A stretch of 64,000 bases of DNA from Verrucomicrobiota bacterium (GTDB taxonomy: Bacteria > Verrucomicrobiota > Verrucomicrobiia > Verrucomicrobiales > Akkermansiaceae). The stretch spans positions 28,898-92,897 of the forward strand of contig JAURPJ010000038.1 in NCBI GenBank assembly GCA_030835305.1, given 5' to 3'. This document shows, piece by piece, positions 1-9,717 of this stretch. The notes beneath the pieces are model-generated. The model did not search any database. It saw only the letters and a program-made list of their open reading frames with translations, and was not told the origin of the DNA. A program made the position numbers and the translations under genes. Position 1 is the stretch's first letter. Each line of letters starts with the position of its first letter.

Positions 1-2667
1 GTTCGGATTTTCCAAAGTCGCGATCAACTCAGACAAAGCGACCTCACCCAAACGGGGAGGCCGCGGCGCTTGAAAACCCTTCGGCGCCAGTCGATAAATC
101 CGACCCAGATCCCGCCCTGACCGAAAATCAACCATCTCCAAAATCTCCGGCACCATCGAATCCGGAGTCTCAATTGTTTCGCGATACATATCCACGACAT
201 GAAGAGTCCCATCAGGGGCATTCACCAGGTTCGCAGGCCGAAACCAATTATCAGTGGACCTCAAAAACTCGCTCTTCACCTCGGTCCTCTTACTGGCGAA
301 GGTCATCCCGTTCGGAGTCAAACTTCGGCGATGAATCAAATTCCCCTGCACGTCTCCCACAAACAAATTCCCGCGAAATTCCTCCGGGTAAACCGCGCCC
401 CGGTAAATCTGCAATCCCGCGCAACCGCTGAAAACATCGTGAGCTACCGAAGGCGCGGGGTATTTTCTTTCGTCCGCAAGACGCAACTTCGTCCGAGCCA
501 GACGCCACTCTTCAATTCCGCTCGCTCGGTAAATTGAAGAGTCGTTCCACAAATTCATTTTGGCCATCGGGATCGGCAGAAAAGGATTCCGATCGAGACC
601 TTTCGAAGGCAGCACCACATGCACCGCCGGCTTGGAATTCTGACTCAAAAAACGATTTCCCCAGTCATCCATGGCATTTCCAAACTGCTCGCAACCCGGA
701 ATCGCTTCGAACTTGCGGGTCCCCGGATGAAATCGAAAATCACGCCCTCGAATCGAAACCGGTTTCGCGTCGGCCTCCTCAGGATTCTTGATCTCACCGC
801 CACTGTTTGATCCCGCTCCATAAATCCAGTGGTCCAGCCCCCAGATCAAATTATTGGCAGTCCCCTCGTCGTTGCGAAATCCGAACCCGGTGAAAACCTT
901 CTCCCGGTGATCCGCCCGGCCATCTCCCGTCGTATCTTTGAGATACCAAAGATCCGGAGCGGCCACCACGTAGATGCCACCATCCCAACAGCAGATCCCG
1001 GTTGGCCATGCGAGCCCTTCCGCAAAAACCCCACTTGTCTCGTAGTGGCCATTGCCATCCTCATCCTTGAGTAGACGAATGCAGCCATCAGGCCCGTCGC
1101 TCTTGCCATGATGTGACGGAAACTTGAGATACTCGGCGGCATACATCAGCCCGCTCTCATCGTAACTCACCACGATGGGCTCGTGCACCTGGGGCTCGCC
1201 GGCCACCAATTGCATCTCAAAGCCCGGCAGGGTTTCAAAGGTTGCCATCGCCTCTTTGGGAGCCTTTGGCCCCACCCGCCCCTGCTTCTTTTTCTTGTCT
1301 ACTGCCAGCAACTTCTTCATCGCGGCCATGAGAACCTTCTCAGACCCCGGCCCCACCGCACTGGCCGACGGACTGGTTTCATACCCACCTTGCTCGTATG
1401 CAACCTCCGTCCCGATATATCCCGTCCCGTATTCTCCGTAAGCCGCCATCGCGACCTTGAGATCCGAACGCATCGACTTTGCTGCCAACTGATACTCCAC
1501 AAACAACTCACCCGGCATATGCAGAACCCGGGAGTCACCGACCGACAAACAGGAAACATCAATCTGCTCCCCCGCCTGATGACGCAGCATGAAAGCAGCC
1601 TGATCCACCTTCGCAAAATACCCTCGACCCGGTTCCTTTCTTAGCGCCTCCATCACCGCGTCTTCATCCTTCAAGTGATCGGCCAACGGAAGGCGCACCT
1701 TCTCCACTTCAAAACGAATCCCATCCGGATCAACCGGCCACTTCTCGGTCGCCTTCCACGCCTCAAGCATCCCTTTGGCCATTCGGTTCGCGAGGATCAT
1801 GCGGTTCTCCTTATTGCCGTCATTGTATTTTCCGGCGCCCAGATTTCCACCCGCCCCATTGAAATGCACATGCAAAGCCTCAGGCACTCCCTGCCCCCGC
1901 ATGAACCTCGCAATCCCCGGAAAGTCAGGACTAGGCGTTCCCGTCCGATAATAACTCTGGGGATGACAGGCGTAGTAACTCAACACCGCCACCGGCTTGT
2001 TTTGATTCCAAAACGAAAGAAGCGAAACATCCGGGTCGATCGTGCCTTCCGGCTCGGCCCGCAGCGCCGGATCACGCGTCGCGGTGTAGCGCACCGCCCT
2101 CACCTTGCCATCGGGTCCCAGCAGCCGTCGATTCGAGGCCACTTTTTGGACCGCCGCCTCACCCCAACCATAATGAGTCACTTCCCGAGCCCTTGGGATT
2201 GCGTCCCGAATCGCCGCCGCGGCCCGACCGATCACCTTCCGATGAAAATCTCCCTTCGTCCGGTCATATCCCCTCAGACCAAATTCCTTCACCAACTTCT
2301 CCGCCGTAAAATCACAACCCGGCGCATCGTGCTGATGGAGCGCGTGAAGCGCCACCCGGTCGCGCGTTGTCCCTGCTGCCTTTGCCAGGGAGTCTCGAAA
2401 CCATTCATAGCCCTCATTAGCCAACCCAATCCAATCGATCGCGCACATCACAATGGGTTTGTCCGGTCCCAAAATGATAACGCCCCGGCATCGCAAAGAA
2501 AGCTCAGGGCTCTTTTCCACCATGGTGTAAGCCATCGCCGAACCCATCGGCGGCGTCACATCAATATCGAAAGTCGCCACCCGGAGCGTCGCCTCCTTCT
2601 GCTTTCCCGCCCCAGCAGCAAAGAAGGCGGCTACCAATACGATTGAGAGGAAAAGAGTACACTTCAC
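1..2667 (-). CDS. PVC-type fusion protein, partial at window start: N-terminal neutral/alkaline ceramidase-like region plus PVC-type membrane-bound dehydrogenase-like region
   Basis: Reverse strand appears open from a GTG at 2665-2667 ([43 protein letters not shown]...) through ...[43 protein letters not shown]... to base 1. Missing from the ORF track because it runs off the window. Manual translation. Confidence 0.7.
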   Translation of the reverse strand, partial: MKCTLFLSIVLVAAFFAAGAGKQKEATLRVATFDIDVTPPMGSAMAYTMVEKSPELSLRCRGVIILGPDKPIVMCAIDWIGLANEGYEWFRDSLAKAAGTTRDRVALHALHQHDAPGCDFTAEKLVKEFGLRGYDRTKGDFHRKVIGRAAAAIRDAIPRAREVTHYGWGEAAVQKVASNRRLLGPDGKVRAVRYTATRDPALRAEPEGTIDPDVSLLSFWNQNKPVAVLSYYACHPQSYYRTGTPSPDFPGIARFMRGQGVPEALHVHFNGAGGNLGAGKYNDGNKENRMILANRMAKGMLEAWKATEKWPVDPDGIRFEVEKVRLPLADHLKDEDAVMEALRKEPGRGYFAKVDQAAFMLRHQAGEQIDVSCLSVGDSRVLHMPGELFVEYQLAAKSMRSDLKVAMAAYGEYGTGYIGTEVAYEQGGYETSPSASAVGPGSEKVLMAAMKKLLAVDKKKKQGRVGPKAPKEAMATFETLPGFEMQLVAGEPQVHEPIVVSYDESGLMYAAEYLKFPSHHGKSDGPDGCIRLLKDEDGNGHYETSGVFAEGLAWPTGICCWDGGIYVVAAPDLWYLKDTTGDGRADHREKVFTGFGFRNDEGTANNLIWGLDHWIYGAGSNSGGEIKNPEEADAKPVSIRGRDFRFHPGTRKFEAIPGCEQFGNAMDDWGNRFLSQNSKPAVHVVLPSKGLDRNPFLPIPMAKMNLWNDSSIYRASGIEEWRLARTKLRLADERKYPAPSVAHDVFSGCAGLQIYRGAVYPEEFRGNLFVGDVQGNLIHRRSLTPNGMTFASKRTEVKSEFLRSTDNWFRPANLVNAPDGTLHVVDMYRETIETPDSMVPEILEMVDFRSGRDLGRIYRLAPKGFQAPRPPRLGEVALSELIATLENPN

Positions 2668-2764
2668 CTCTAAACAAAACCATACTAAACGCTCTCTGCC
2701 AAGATCGCAGCCAGACGAAGTCGTGACAACAATCGACCAAACAGTCTAAAGTCTCTCCAGCGTC

Positions 2765-3184
2765 ATGCTCACCGACCCAGTCAACATCAACTTCCATTGC
2801 CCGCCGGTTGATCCGCTCGGAAAAGACCACGTCATCGGGAAGCTCCGCTTTCTCCCTGACCAAGTCGAATTATCGTGGCGCCTCAAAGGCAACGTTTTTA
2901 CCGGTGGCAAAAGCGAGATGGTTTCGAGAACCCTCCCCTATGGTGAAATCGAACACGTCGAGCTCGTGAAAAAGTGGTGGAAGATCCGCCGCCTCATCTT
3001 CCGGGTCTCCGACCCCAAACTCCTTGGCGACATACCCGTCGCCGAAATGGGAAAACTTGAAATGGAAATCGAAGACCGCTCCCACGAGGAAGCCAGGAAG
3101 CTGAAATCACTTATCGATTTCAAGCGCTCGATTTTTCTGCTCGACGCCCAGGAAGACCGATTGAAAGCCATGCGTGACAGCTAA
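2765..3184 (+). CDS. Conserved hypothetical protein
   Basis: 139-aa ORF, host-like composition, no recognised domain. Confidence 0.55.
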   Translation: MLTDPVNINFHCPPVDPLGKDHVIGKLRFLPDQVELSWRLKGNVFTGGKSEMVSRTLPYGEIEHVELVKKWWKIRRLIFRVSDPKLLGDIPVAEMGKLEMEIEDRSHEEARKLKSLIDFKRSIFLLDAQEDRLKAMRDS

Positions 3185-3240
3185 GGATTGCTGACATTTC
3201 CGCTCGAATCGCCGAAACACAGCCTCACAAAACCAAACCC

Positions 3241-4488
3241 ATGAAAACCTGTATCCTCCCTCTCATCCTCACCCTCTCGACCTTTGCGCAAAACACCTGG
3301 CCCCGATTCCGTGGCGAGGACGGCACCGGAGTCTCATCTGCCAAAATCCCAACCGAGCTTGCCGATGACACCCTCCTCTGGTCGACCAAGCTCCCCGGCC
3401 CCGGATCCAGCTCCCCCGTCATCTGGAAGGACAAACTCTTCGTCACCAGCGAGAACCGCGACAAGAAAACCATCGCTTTGATCTGTCTCGATGCCAAGTC
3501 CGGCAAGACCGTCTGGAGCAAGCCGCTCGCCGTGGGTGATTATCATCTCCACCGATTCAACAACACCGCCGCTTCCAGCCCAGCTGTGAACGATAAAGCA
3601 GTCGTCGTCAGCTGGTTTGACGGACCGTCGAACAAGGCCATGCTCACGGCATTTGATCACTCGGGTTCCAAACTCTGGGACTACGTGATTGGCGAAGCCA
3701 AAACCCAGCACGGCTTCAACCTCCAACCGGTCATTCATCAAGACCAGGTTGTTCTTGCCCACATCCACATGGAAGATGGGTTTGTCGGTAGCGTCTCCCT
3801 CAAGACCGGCAAGGACACGTGGAAAGCGAACTACAAGGGAGGGGGAGAAAAAACCAGCTACGTCACCCCCTTGGTCCGCAAGACCTCAACCGGGCACGAA
3901 GTGGTCGTCGCAAGCCACGCGCACGGAGTCTTTGCTCTCGACTTCGCAACCGGCAAGGAAAACTGGTCACTCCCTGGCACCATGAAACAACGAACCATCG
4001 TGTCCCCTATCAACGTTCTTGCAGGATCGGGCAGCAAGGATTCCTTGATCGCCGTCGGCTGTAAAAGCGGAGTCTATTTCACCGTCCGCCCTCCTGTAGA
4101 AAAAGAAGAGGCCGCTGAAATCGCATGGCGCATGAAGGGCAAAACACCTTACGTCCCGACTCCCGTTTCCAATGGTAAGACCGTTTTCGCCCTCTCCGAC
4201 GGCGGAATGCTTACAGCACTCGATGCCAAATCCGGCGAGGTCAAATGGACCCAGCAGATGCAGGCCAATTTCTACGCCTCACCTGTCATCGCCGATGGTA
4301 AACTTCTCGCCCTTTCCCGCGAAGGCGAGATGGTCACTGCGGATGTTTCCGACGGCTACCAGGAGCTCTCACGCTGCTCCCTTTCTCTGGGCCCCGAATC
4401 CGAGTGGAGCGACGCCACTCCGGCCATCGCTCATGACAAAATCTATATCCGACTCGGCGCGAGGATCGATTGTTTCGGCAAAAAATAA
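3241..4488 (+). CDS. PQQ-like beta-propeller repeat protein, secreted
   Basis: Signal peptide then WPRFRGEDGTGVSSAK..., repeated CLDAKSGKTVWSK / ALDAKSGEVKWTQQ motifs. Confidence 0.85.
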   Translation: MKTCILPLILTLSTFAQNTWPRFRGEDGTGVSSAKIPTELADDTLLWSTKLPGPGSSSPVIWKDKLFVTSENRDKKTIALICLDAKSGKTVWSKPLAVGDYHLHRFNNTAASSPAVNDKAVVVSWFDGPSNKAMLTAFDHSGSKLWDYVIGEAKTQHGFNLQPVIHQDQVVLAHIHMEDGFVGSVSLKTGKDTWKANYKGGGEKTSYVTPLVRKTSTGHEVVVASHAHGVFALDFATGKENWSLPGTMKQRTIVSPINVLAGSGSKDSLIAVGCKSGVYFTVRPPVEKEEAAEIAWRMKGKTPYVPTPVSNGKTVFALSDGGMLTALDAKSGEVKWTQQMQANFYASPVIADGKLLALSREGEMVTADVSDGYQELSRCSLSLGPESEWSDATPAIAHDKIYIRLGARIDCFGKK

Positions 4489-4540
4489 ATGATTGGCGTT
4501 TGACCTGACGAAGATCCGGGCGCCATTTAGTTTACTTCCC

Positions 4541-6745
4541 ATGAAATTTGTTCTCCTCTGCGCCTACTTTTGCGCTCCCCTCCTCGGGCAAAACATCCCC
4601 GATCTGACCAAGACCGGAGATGGCAAATTTCAGGTTGAGATAACCCCTGGCAGCAACCACTACTCGCGCCTTCTCCGTTCACGCGATCTCATCAACTGGG
4701 AAGCCGTCGCACTCGGACCATCCTCGACAGAACCTTACACGCTTGCCGACTCGGCCCTCCCCCGACCAAACGGCTTCTACCGCGTCGACCTCGTCCCGAC
4801 CAACTCTCCAGAGGATTCCGACGGAGACGGTCGCAGCGATCTGACGGAATTAGCCGCGAACCATGGCCTCAATGCAGCTGATCCCATTCCTACTCTTGAC
4901 GGCAATATCTTCCTTGCCTCCCAAGCCAGCTACGACGCTCTCTCAAAGCGGGACAACTTCCCGGGAGCGCAAAACGTCAAAGAGGTGAAATTTCTCATCA
5001 CCAATATTCGCACCAACCCGGAGCTCTACTTCTTTAATATCAATCGGAACCAACACCACTACGACTTCGCCACCAACGTTCTCAAATTCCCCCGGAACTA
5101 CAACGCATTCACCAGCGCCACCTACATCAGTGCGGCAAATCGCCAGAACCTCGCCGGCTCACTGGTTTCGCACGATAATTACATTGCTCCCGATGGGACC
5201 AAAGGGATTTATACCCTCGAATTCTGGCCCACCGATCCGGTCGCCTTCGAGTGGATCGAACTGGCCTACGAGATCATTGCGAAGAACGCACCCTTCATCA
5301 CGCGCCTGGCCTATCACGCTCCCAGCGAAACCCAACGCCAACTCCAAAAAGTAAATCAGGCCAAGTACGACGCATCCTCGATTCACACCATCGAAACCGA
5401 CGATCTTTTCTCCAGCACCACCTATCAACCGATGAACCAACAAGAAGCCTTCGGGCGGCTTGTGGTCTCAACCGGAGCGGAAACCCTCTCCGCCCGCGAT
5501 ATTGTCATCTTCAACAACCTCCCCAATGACCTCACCTATGTCTCGGGTATTATCACCGAAGTCCCCCAGACCCCACTCTCGCACGTCAATCTCAAGGCCC
5601 AGCAAAACGACACCCCGAACGCCTACATTGCAGACGCCGCAAACCACCCTGACATCGCCCCTCTCATCGGCCAAAATATCTTCTATCGTGTCACTGCGGA
5701 AGGGTTCGAAATCCGCGCCGCCACCCAGCAGGAGGTCGAGGACTACTTCGAGTCAATTCGCCCCACCGAGTCCTCGTCACCCCCCCGGGATCTGAGTGAG
5801 ACCGAAATCACTCCGCTTTCCGAGGTCACCTTCGCCGAGAGCGATTCATTCGGAGGGAAATCCGCCAACGTTGCCGAATTACGACGACTCTTTCCGAATA
5901 ATGCACCCGATGGATTCGCCATTCCCTTCTACTTTTACCACCAATTCATGATTCACAACCGCTTCTACCCACAGGTGGCAGCAATGATCTCCAATCCTGA
6001 TTTTCAAAGTAATCCCGCACTTCGGGAATCGCTTCTGGCCAACTTTCGCGACCAAATCAAAAATAAGAGCACCATGCCCGAATGGATGTATTTGGCACTG
6101 ACCGATCTCCAGAAAAGCTTTCCATCCGATATCACTCCCCGCCTTCGCTCCAGTGCCAATGCCGAGGACACCACCAGTTTCAACGGCGCTGGTCTATATA
6201 ACTCATTCACCCACAAGCCAGACGAAGGTCATATCAGCAAGAGTGTAAAGCAGGTCTGGGCAAGCCTCTGGAATTACCGGGCTTACGAGGAGCGTGAGTT
6301 TTACCGCATCAGCCACGTTTCTTCCGCGATGGGGATCCTCGTTCACCCCAATCAAAAGAACGAACAAGCCAACGGCGTCGCCGTCGCCAAAAACATTTTC
6401 GACCCCAACTGGGAAGGTTACTACTTCAATGCTCAAACCGGAGAGAACCTTGTCACCAATCCCGAAGCCAATTCCACTCCGGAAGAGCTCCTCGCTGCCA
6501 AGCTTTTTGGAAACTCCCAATTCGAGATTCAATACATTCGTTACTCCAACCAGGTCCCTGAGGGCGAGACCGTGCTGACACGCACTCAGGTTCTGGACCT
6601 TGTCGAAGATTTAAAGATTATCAATGCGCGCTTTAAATCTCTCTACAATGAGAGGCTGAACCGGAACTTTGCCATGGAGATCGAATTCAAAATCATCGAG
6701 TCCGGTGAAATCTCCATCAAACAGGCGCGCCCTTACGTCAACTGA
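4541..6745 (+). CDS. PEP/pyruvate-binding domain protein (PPDK N-terminal-like), secreted
   Basis: FGGKSANVAELRRLFPNNAPDGFAIPFYFYHQF and LRSSANAEDTTSFNGAGLYNSF motifs; signal peptide at M17 of the ORF. Confidence 0.8.
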   Translation: MKFVLLCAYFCAPLLGQNIPDLTKTGDGKFQVEITPGSNHYSRLLRSRDLINWEAVALGPSSTEPYTLADSALPRPNGFYRVDLVPTNSPEDSDGDGRSDLTELAANHGLNAADPIPTLDGNIFLASQASYDALSKRDNFPGAQNVKEVKFLITNIRTNPELYFFNINRNQHHYDFATNVLKFPRNYNAFTSATYISAANRQNLAGSLVSHDNYIAPDGTKGIYTLEFWPTDPVAFEWIELAYEIIAKNAPFITRLAYHAPSETQRQLQKVNQAKYDASSIHTIETDDLFSSTTYQPMNQQEAFGRLVVSTGAETLSARDIVIFNNLPNDLTYVSGIITEVPQTPLSHVNLKAQQNDTPNAYIADAANHPDIAPLIGQNIFYRVTAEGFEIRAATQQEVEDYFESIRPTESSSPPRDLSETEITPLSEVTFAESDSFGGKSANVAELRRLFPNNAPDGFAIPFYFYHQFMIHNRFYPQVAAMISNPDFQSNPALRESLLANFRDQIKNKSTMPEWMYLALTDLQKSFPSDITPRLRSSANAEDTTSFNGAGLYNSFTHKPDEGHISKSVKQVWASLWNYRAYEEREFYRISHVSSAMGILVHPNQKNEQANGVAVAKNIFDPNWEGYYFNAQTGENLVTNPEANSTPEELLAAKLFGNSQFEIQYIRYSNQVPEGETVLTRTQVLDLVEDLKIINARFKSLYNERLNRNFAMEIEFKIIESGEISIKQARPYVN

Positions 6746-7525
6746 TTAAGAAGCACCTTCTTTTCGAAGGAACACCAAAGTCGAGTCATCCGAATCCTTC
6801 TTCGAGAATCGATACCCTACCGTCTTGAACTTTTGTAGATCCTTGGGATCGGTAATCCCATTGCGCACAATATAATCCGCCATCATCCCACGCGCCTTCT
6901 TGGCAAAAAATGAGATGATTTTGTAAATCCCGTTTTTCTCATCCTTGAAAACCGGCGTGATAAGTTCACCGGCAAGATCTTTCTTCTTAACCGCCGAGAA
7001 ATACTCGTTCGAAGCAAGGTTCACCACGAAGCCGGAGCCCGATTTTTTCAAATCCGCGTTCAATGACTTCGTCAGCGAATCCCCCCAAAACTCATAAAGG
7101 TTCTTCCCTCTTTTATTTGGGAATTTCGTCCCCATCTCCAGGCGGTAAGGCTGCATCAAATCAAGGGGCCGCAGGGCCCCGTAAAGTCCTGATAAAATCC
7201 GCACCCGCTTCTGCGCCACCTCGAATTCCTCTTTGCCCCACTGGTCCAGCTCAATGCCCTGATAAACATCGCCGGTGAAAGCCAGAATCGCAGGACGGGA
7301 GTTTCCTTTGGTAAACTCCTCCTCCCAACTCGCAAAACGATCATGATTCAACTGGGCAAGCGTGTCACTGATCGACATCAACTTGCCCAGCTTTCCCACT
7401 GAAAGCTTCCGCAAGTGCGAGATCAATTCTGCAGAATCCTCAATGAAGCGAGGCTTGGTCGCACGTTTTGTCAAAAGCGGCGACTCGTAGTCCAACGACT
7501 TGGCGGGTGACAGAAGAACAATCAT
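6746..7525 (-). CDS. yaaA: Peroxide stress protein YaaA (DUF328/UPF0246)
   Basis: MIVLLSPAKSLDYESPLLTKRATKPRF...LASNEYFSAVKKKDL signature. Confidence 0.9.
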   Translation of the reverse strand: MIVLLSPAKSLDYESPLLTKRATKPRFIEDSAELISHLRKLSVGKLGKLMSISDTLAQLNHDRFASWEEEFTKGNSRPAILAFTGDVYQGIELDQWGKEEFEVAQKRVRILSGLYGALRPLDLMQPYRLEMGTKFPNKRGKNLYEFWGDSLTKSLNADLKKSGSGFVVNLASNEYFSAVKKKDLAGELITPVFKDEKNGIYKIISFFAKKARGMMADYIVRNGITDPKDLQKFKTVGYRFSKKDSDDSTLVFLRKEGAS

Positions 7526-7667
7526 GTGCAGCAACTTTGCCTCCAGCTCGCGAAATTGCAACCCGTGACAGATTGTCAAAATGAGCCGCCTTGAAGGGTA
7601 GCCGAGGACCTTCCAATTTGTTTTGAACGAAGTCCCCCACCGTGCTAGTGTGCCCGTTCCTATTCTT

Positions 7668-7958
7668 ATGAATCAATTATTTGGGACGGATGGCATCCAC
7701 GGAGTTGCCAACGAATACCCCATCACCCCCGAAGTGGCCCTCCGCATCGCCCGGGCTGTTGCCCGCGTCCTGCATGCCAAGGACAGGGGCCGCCACAAGG
7801 TTGCCATTGGCAAAGACACCCGCGCCTGTGGCTACATGCTCGAAACCACCCTCACCTCCGGCCTTGTCAGCGAAGGAGCCCGCTTCCTTCTTACCGGCCC
7901 TGTGCCCGCCTCAAAGTCTGCCCCATCGACCAACCCCGCAATCTGGCCCATTCAGTAA
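7668..7958 (+). pseudogene. glmM: 5' fragment of phosphoglucosamine mutase; family similarity stops near codon 77, before the phosphoserine loop
   Basis: MNQLFGTDGIHGVANEYPITPEVALRIARAVARVL...VAIGKDTRACGYMLETTLTSGLVSEGARFLLTGPVP then unrelated residues and stop TAA; expected ASHNP catalytic region absent; no 3' part elsewhere in window. Confidence 0.85.
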
Positions 7959-7976
7959 CAGTGGAATAGATTTCGT
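7936..7976. other. Putative attL: host half-site plus element arm TGGAATAGATTTCGT (7962-7976), core AGTAAC (7954-7959)
   Basis: Compositional boundary at 7947/7948; arm is inverted match (13/15) to 15811-15825. Confidence 0.75.
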
Positions 7977-8039
7977 GAGATAAAGTGTGAGGATGTAGAT
8001 TACGGTTTCGATATCATCGTTGAAACAGAGATCCTTACA

Positions 8040-8285
8040 TTGAAGGATCTCCCACAAGATCAATTAGATCGTCTCTTAATGATCGAGTCTCTGTATTCTC
8101 GGGGACTCACTTCAGTTCAGATATCTGACTTCCTTAATGAAAATCAGATCATGAGTCCAACTGGACTCAAATATACCGGGAAACTTGTTTGGATGACTAA
8201 CTACAAGTTTCAAAATCGAAAAAAACGGATCAAGGGTACCCGTGTATCTGTTGATCAGGATTATTTTTACGTCAAACAAAAGTAA
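8040..8285 (+). CDS. Small alanine-free protein encoded directly upstream of the resolvase; HTH-like
   Basis: 81 aa from TTG start: LPQDQLDRLLMIESLYSRGLTSVQISDFLNENQIMSPTGLKYTGKLVWMTNYKFQNRKKRI; resembles the post-catalytic recombinase/HTH region; frame open upstream to the TAA at 7956. Confidence 0.55.
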   Translation: MKDLPQDQLDRLLMIESLYSRGLTSVQISDFLNENQIMSPTGLKYTGKLVWMTNYKFQNRKKRIKGTRVSVDQDYFYVKQK

Positions 8286-8289
8286 GAGT

Positions 8290-8889
8290 ATGGAAAGAGT
8301 AGTTATCTATGGTCGAGTCTCAACTAGTGAACAGACTACTGAGAATCAGATCGGTTTTCTTAAAGAGATCGTTGAGAGAAATGGTTGGGAGTTGGTTGAA
8401 TCCTATGTCGACGAAGGAATCTCTGGAACTAAGGGGAGAGAAAAACGACCTGAGTTTGATCGATTGTGTAAGGACATGATCCGAAGACGATTTAATCGGA
8501 TTCTAGTATGGGATATCTCACGACTTGGTCGATCTCTCCAACATCTTGTTGAATTCTTAAATGACGTTCAATCAGTGAACTGTCATCTATACATCCATCA
8601 ATCTGGATTAGATACTTCGACTCCTTCAGGTCGAATGATGTTCCAAATGGTTGGGGTGTTTTCCGAGTTCGAAAGGTCAATGATCTCTGAAAGAGTCAAA
8701 TTGGGTTTAAAACGAGTAAAATCAAAAGGGACTATATTGGGTCGACCAAAGTCAATCGATGAAGATCTAAAAGAGAAAATCTGGATCCTTATTGATGAGG
8801 GGAATTCCTATTCTCAGATCTCAAAGAAAACAGGGATCTCAAAAATGTCTATTTCTCGAGTCAACAAGGAAAGATTGGAGTCCGTTTAG
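8290..8889 (+). CDS. Small serine recombinase (resolvase/invertase family) with C-terminal HTH, alanine-free
   Basis: MERVVIYGRVSTSEQTTENQ...GISGTKGREKRPEFDRL...ILVWDISRLGRSLQHLVEFLNDV...SGRMMFQMVGVFSEFERSMISERVKLGL...GRPKS; ATG at 8290 in frame with track ORF. Confidence 0.95.
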   Translation: MERVVIYGRVSTSEQTTENQIGFLKEIVERNGWELVESYVDEGISGTKGREKRPEFDRLCKDMIRRRFNRILVWDISRLGRSLQHLVEFLNDVQSVNCHLYIHQSGLDTSTPSGRMMFQMVGVFSEFERSMISERVKLGLKRVKSKGTILGRPKSIDEDLKEKIWILIDEGNSYSQISKKTGISKMSISRVNKERLESV

Positions 8890-8899
8890 GATCGTCCAA

Positions 8900-9640
8900 T
8901 CACGGTGTCCTTTTAGGAAAGAGTCCTAAGGTTACGTTTCCCAAAAGAGTCCAACACCGTTTAAAGATCATTCTCTTCGATTTAAGAAAATCGTCTTTGA
9001 TATGTCCTCTCTCTAGATCGAAGTCTCTTTCATAATCTTCACCAAAGAATGAGTATGGAAGGATCCTTCTCTTCGAATTCGATCTAATCTCCTTACCAAA
9101 GTTAATCAGTATCTCGTTGGTGATAAAAGGGATTTCATTCTTCTCTGGATCTCCCTTCTTGAAGTTGTTCCAGACAAATTCAAAAAAGAGAAAATTCTCG
9201 TATTCCAACTGTGGATTGAGATTCCGTTTTGAGTATGGAGAGAAATGAGGTCTGGTGTAATTCTTCAAGTCGAGTTCCTTTTTCTTCTCCTTGATGACCT
9301 GTTTAATCTCTTCAAGAAAACATTTCCCGTCTCTAAGTGGGATCGAGAGATCTAATGAGTATGGATCCGTTGAGAGAGTTTCAGGAGATACTTTCAATCT
9401 AGTCCATTCAAAGAGATGTGGTTTCTCCGTCCAGATGTCATGGAAGTCTCTTTTCCGATAATTTCCTAAGGGTCGGTAAAAGTCTTTCGATTTAATGAGG
9501 TTGTCTTTAAGTGTCGGATATTTCTTCGAGATCTCGTGGGATAATTTGAGATATTTGATCCAAGTCAAATAGAAGAGTTTCCCGTCATCCATTTTGTATT
9601 CTTGGAAATTCTTCCTCTTATTGAATCTGGACTTACTCAT
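8900..9640 (-). CDS. Hypothetical protein, alanine-free
   Basis: 246-aa ORF with no recognised domain; Lys/Glu/Phe-rich. Confidence 0.65.
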   Translation of the reverse strand: MSKSRFNKRKNFQEYKMDDGKLFYLTWIKYLKLSHEISKKYPTLKDNLIKSKDFYRPLGNYRKRDFHDIWTEKPHLFEWTRLKVSPETLSTDPYSLDLSIPLRDGKCFLEEIKQVIKEKKKELDLKNYTRPHFSPYSKRNLNPQLEYENFLFFEFVWNNFKKGDPEKNEIPFITNEILINFGKEIRSNSKRRILPYSFFGEDYERDFDLERGHIKDDFLKSKRMIFKRCWTLLGNVTLGLFPKRTP

Positions 9641-9717
9641 TACTACTTCAGGGGATTACAGTCATTTAGGATCCTTCGAAGGTAAGTTCTATTCGAATCA
9701 CCTCTACCCCATTTTCA

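Noticed and set aside
7681-7983. ORF ending PFSNSGIDFVR resembling GlmM HNPxxDNGIKFF
   Set aside because: Wrong frame relative to GlmM and spans the attL junction; similarity is short and probably coincidental.
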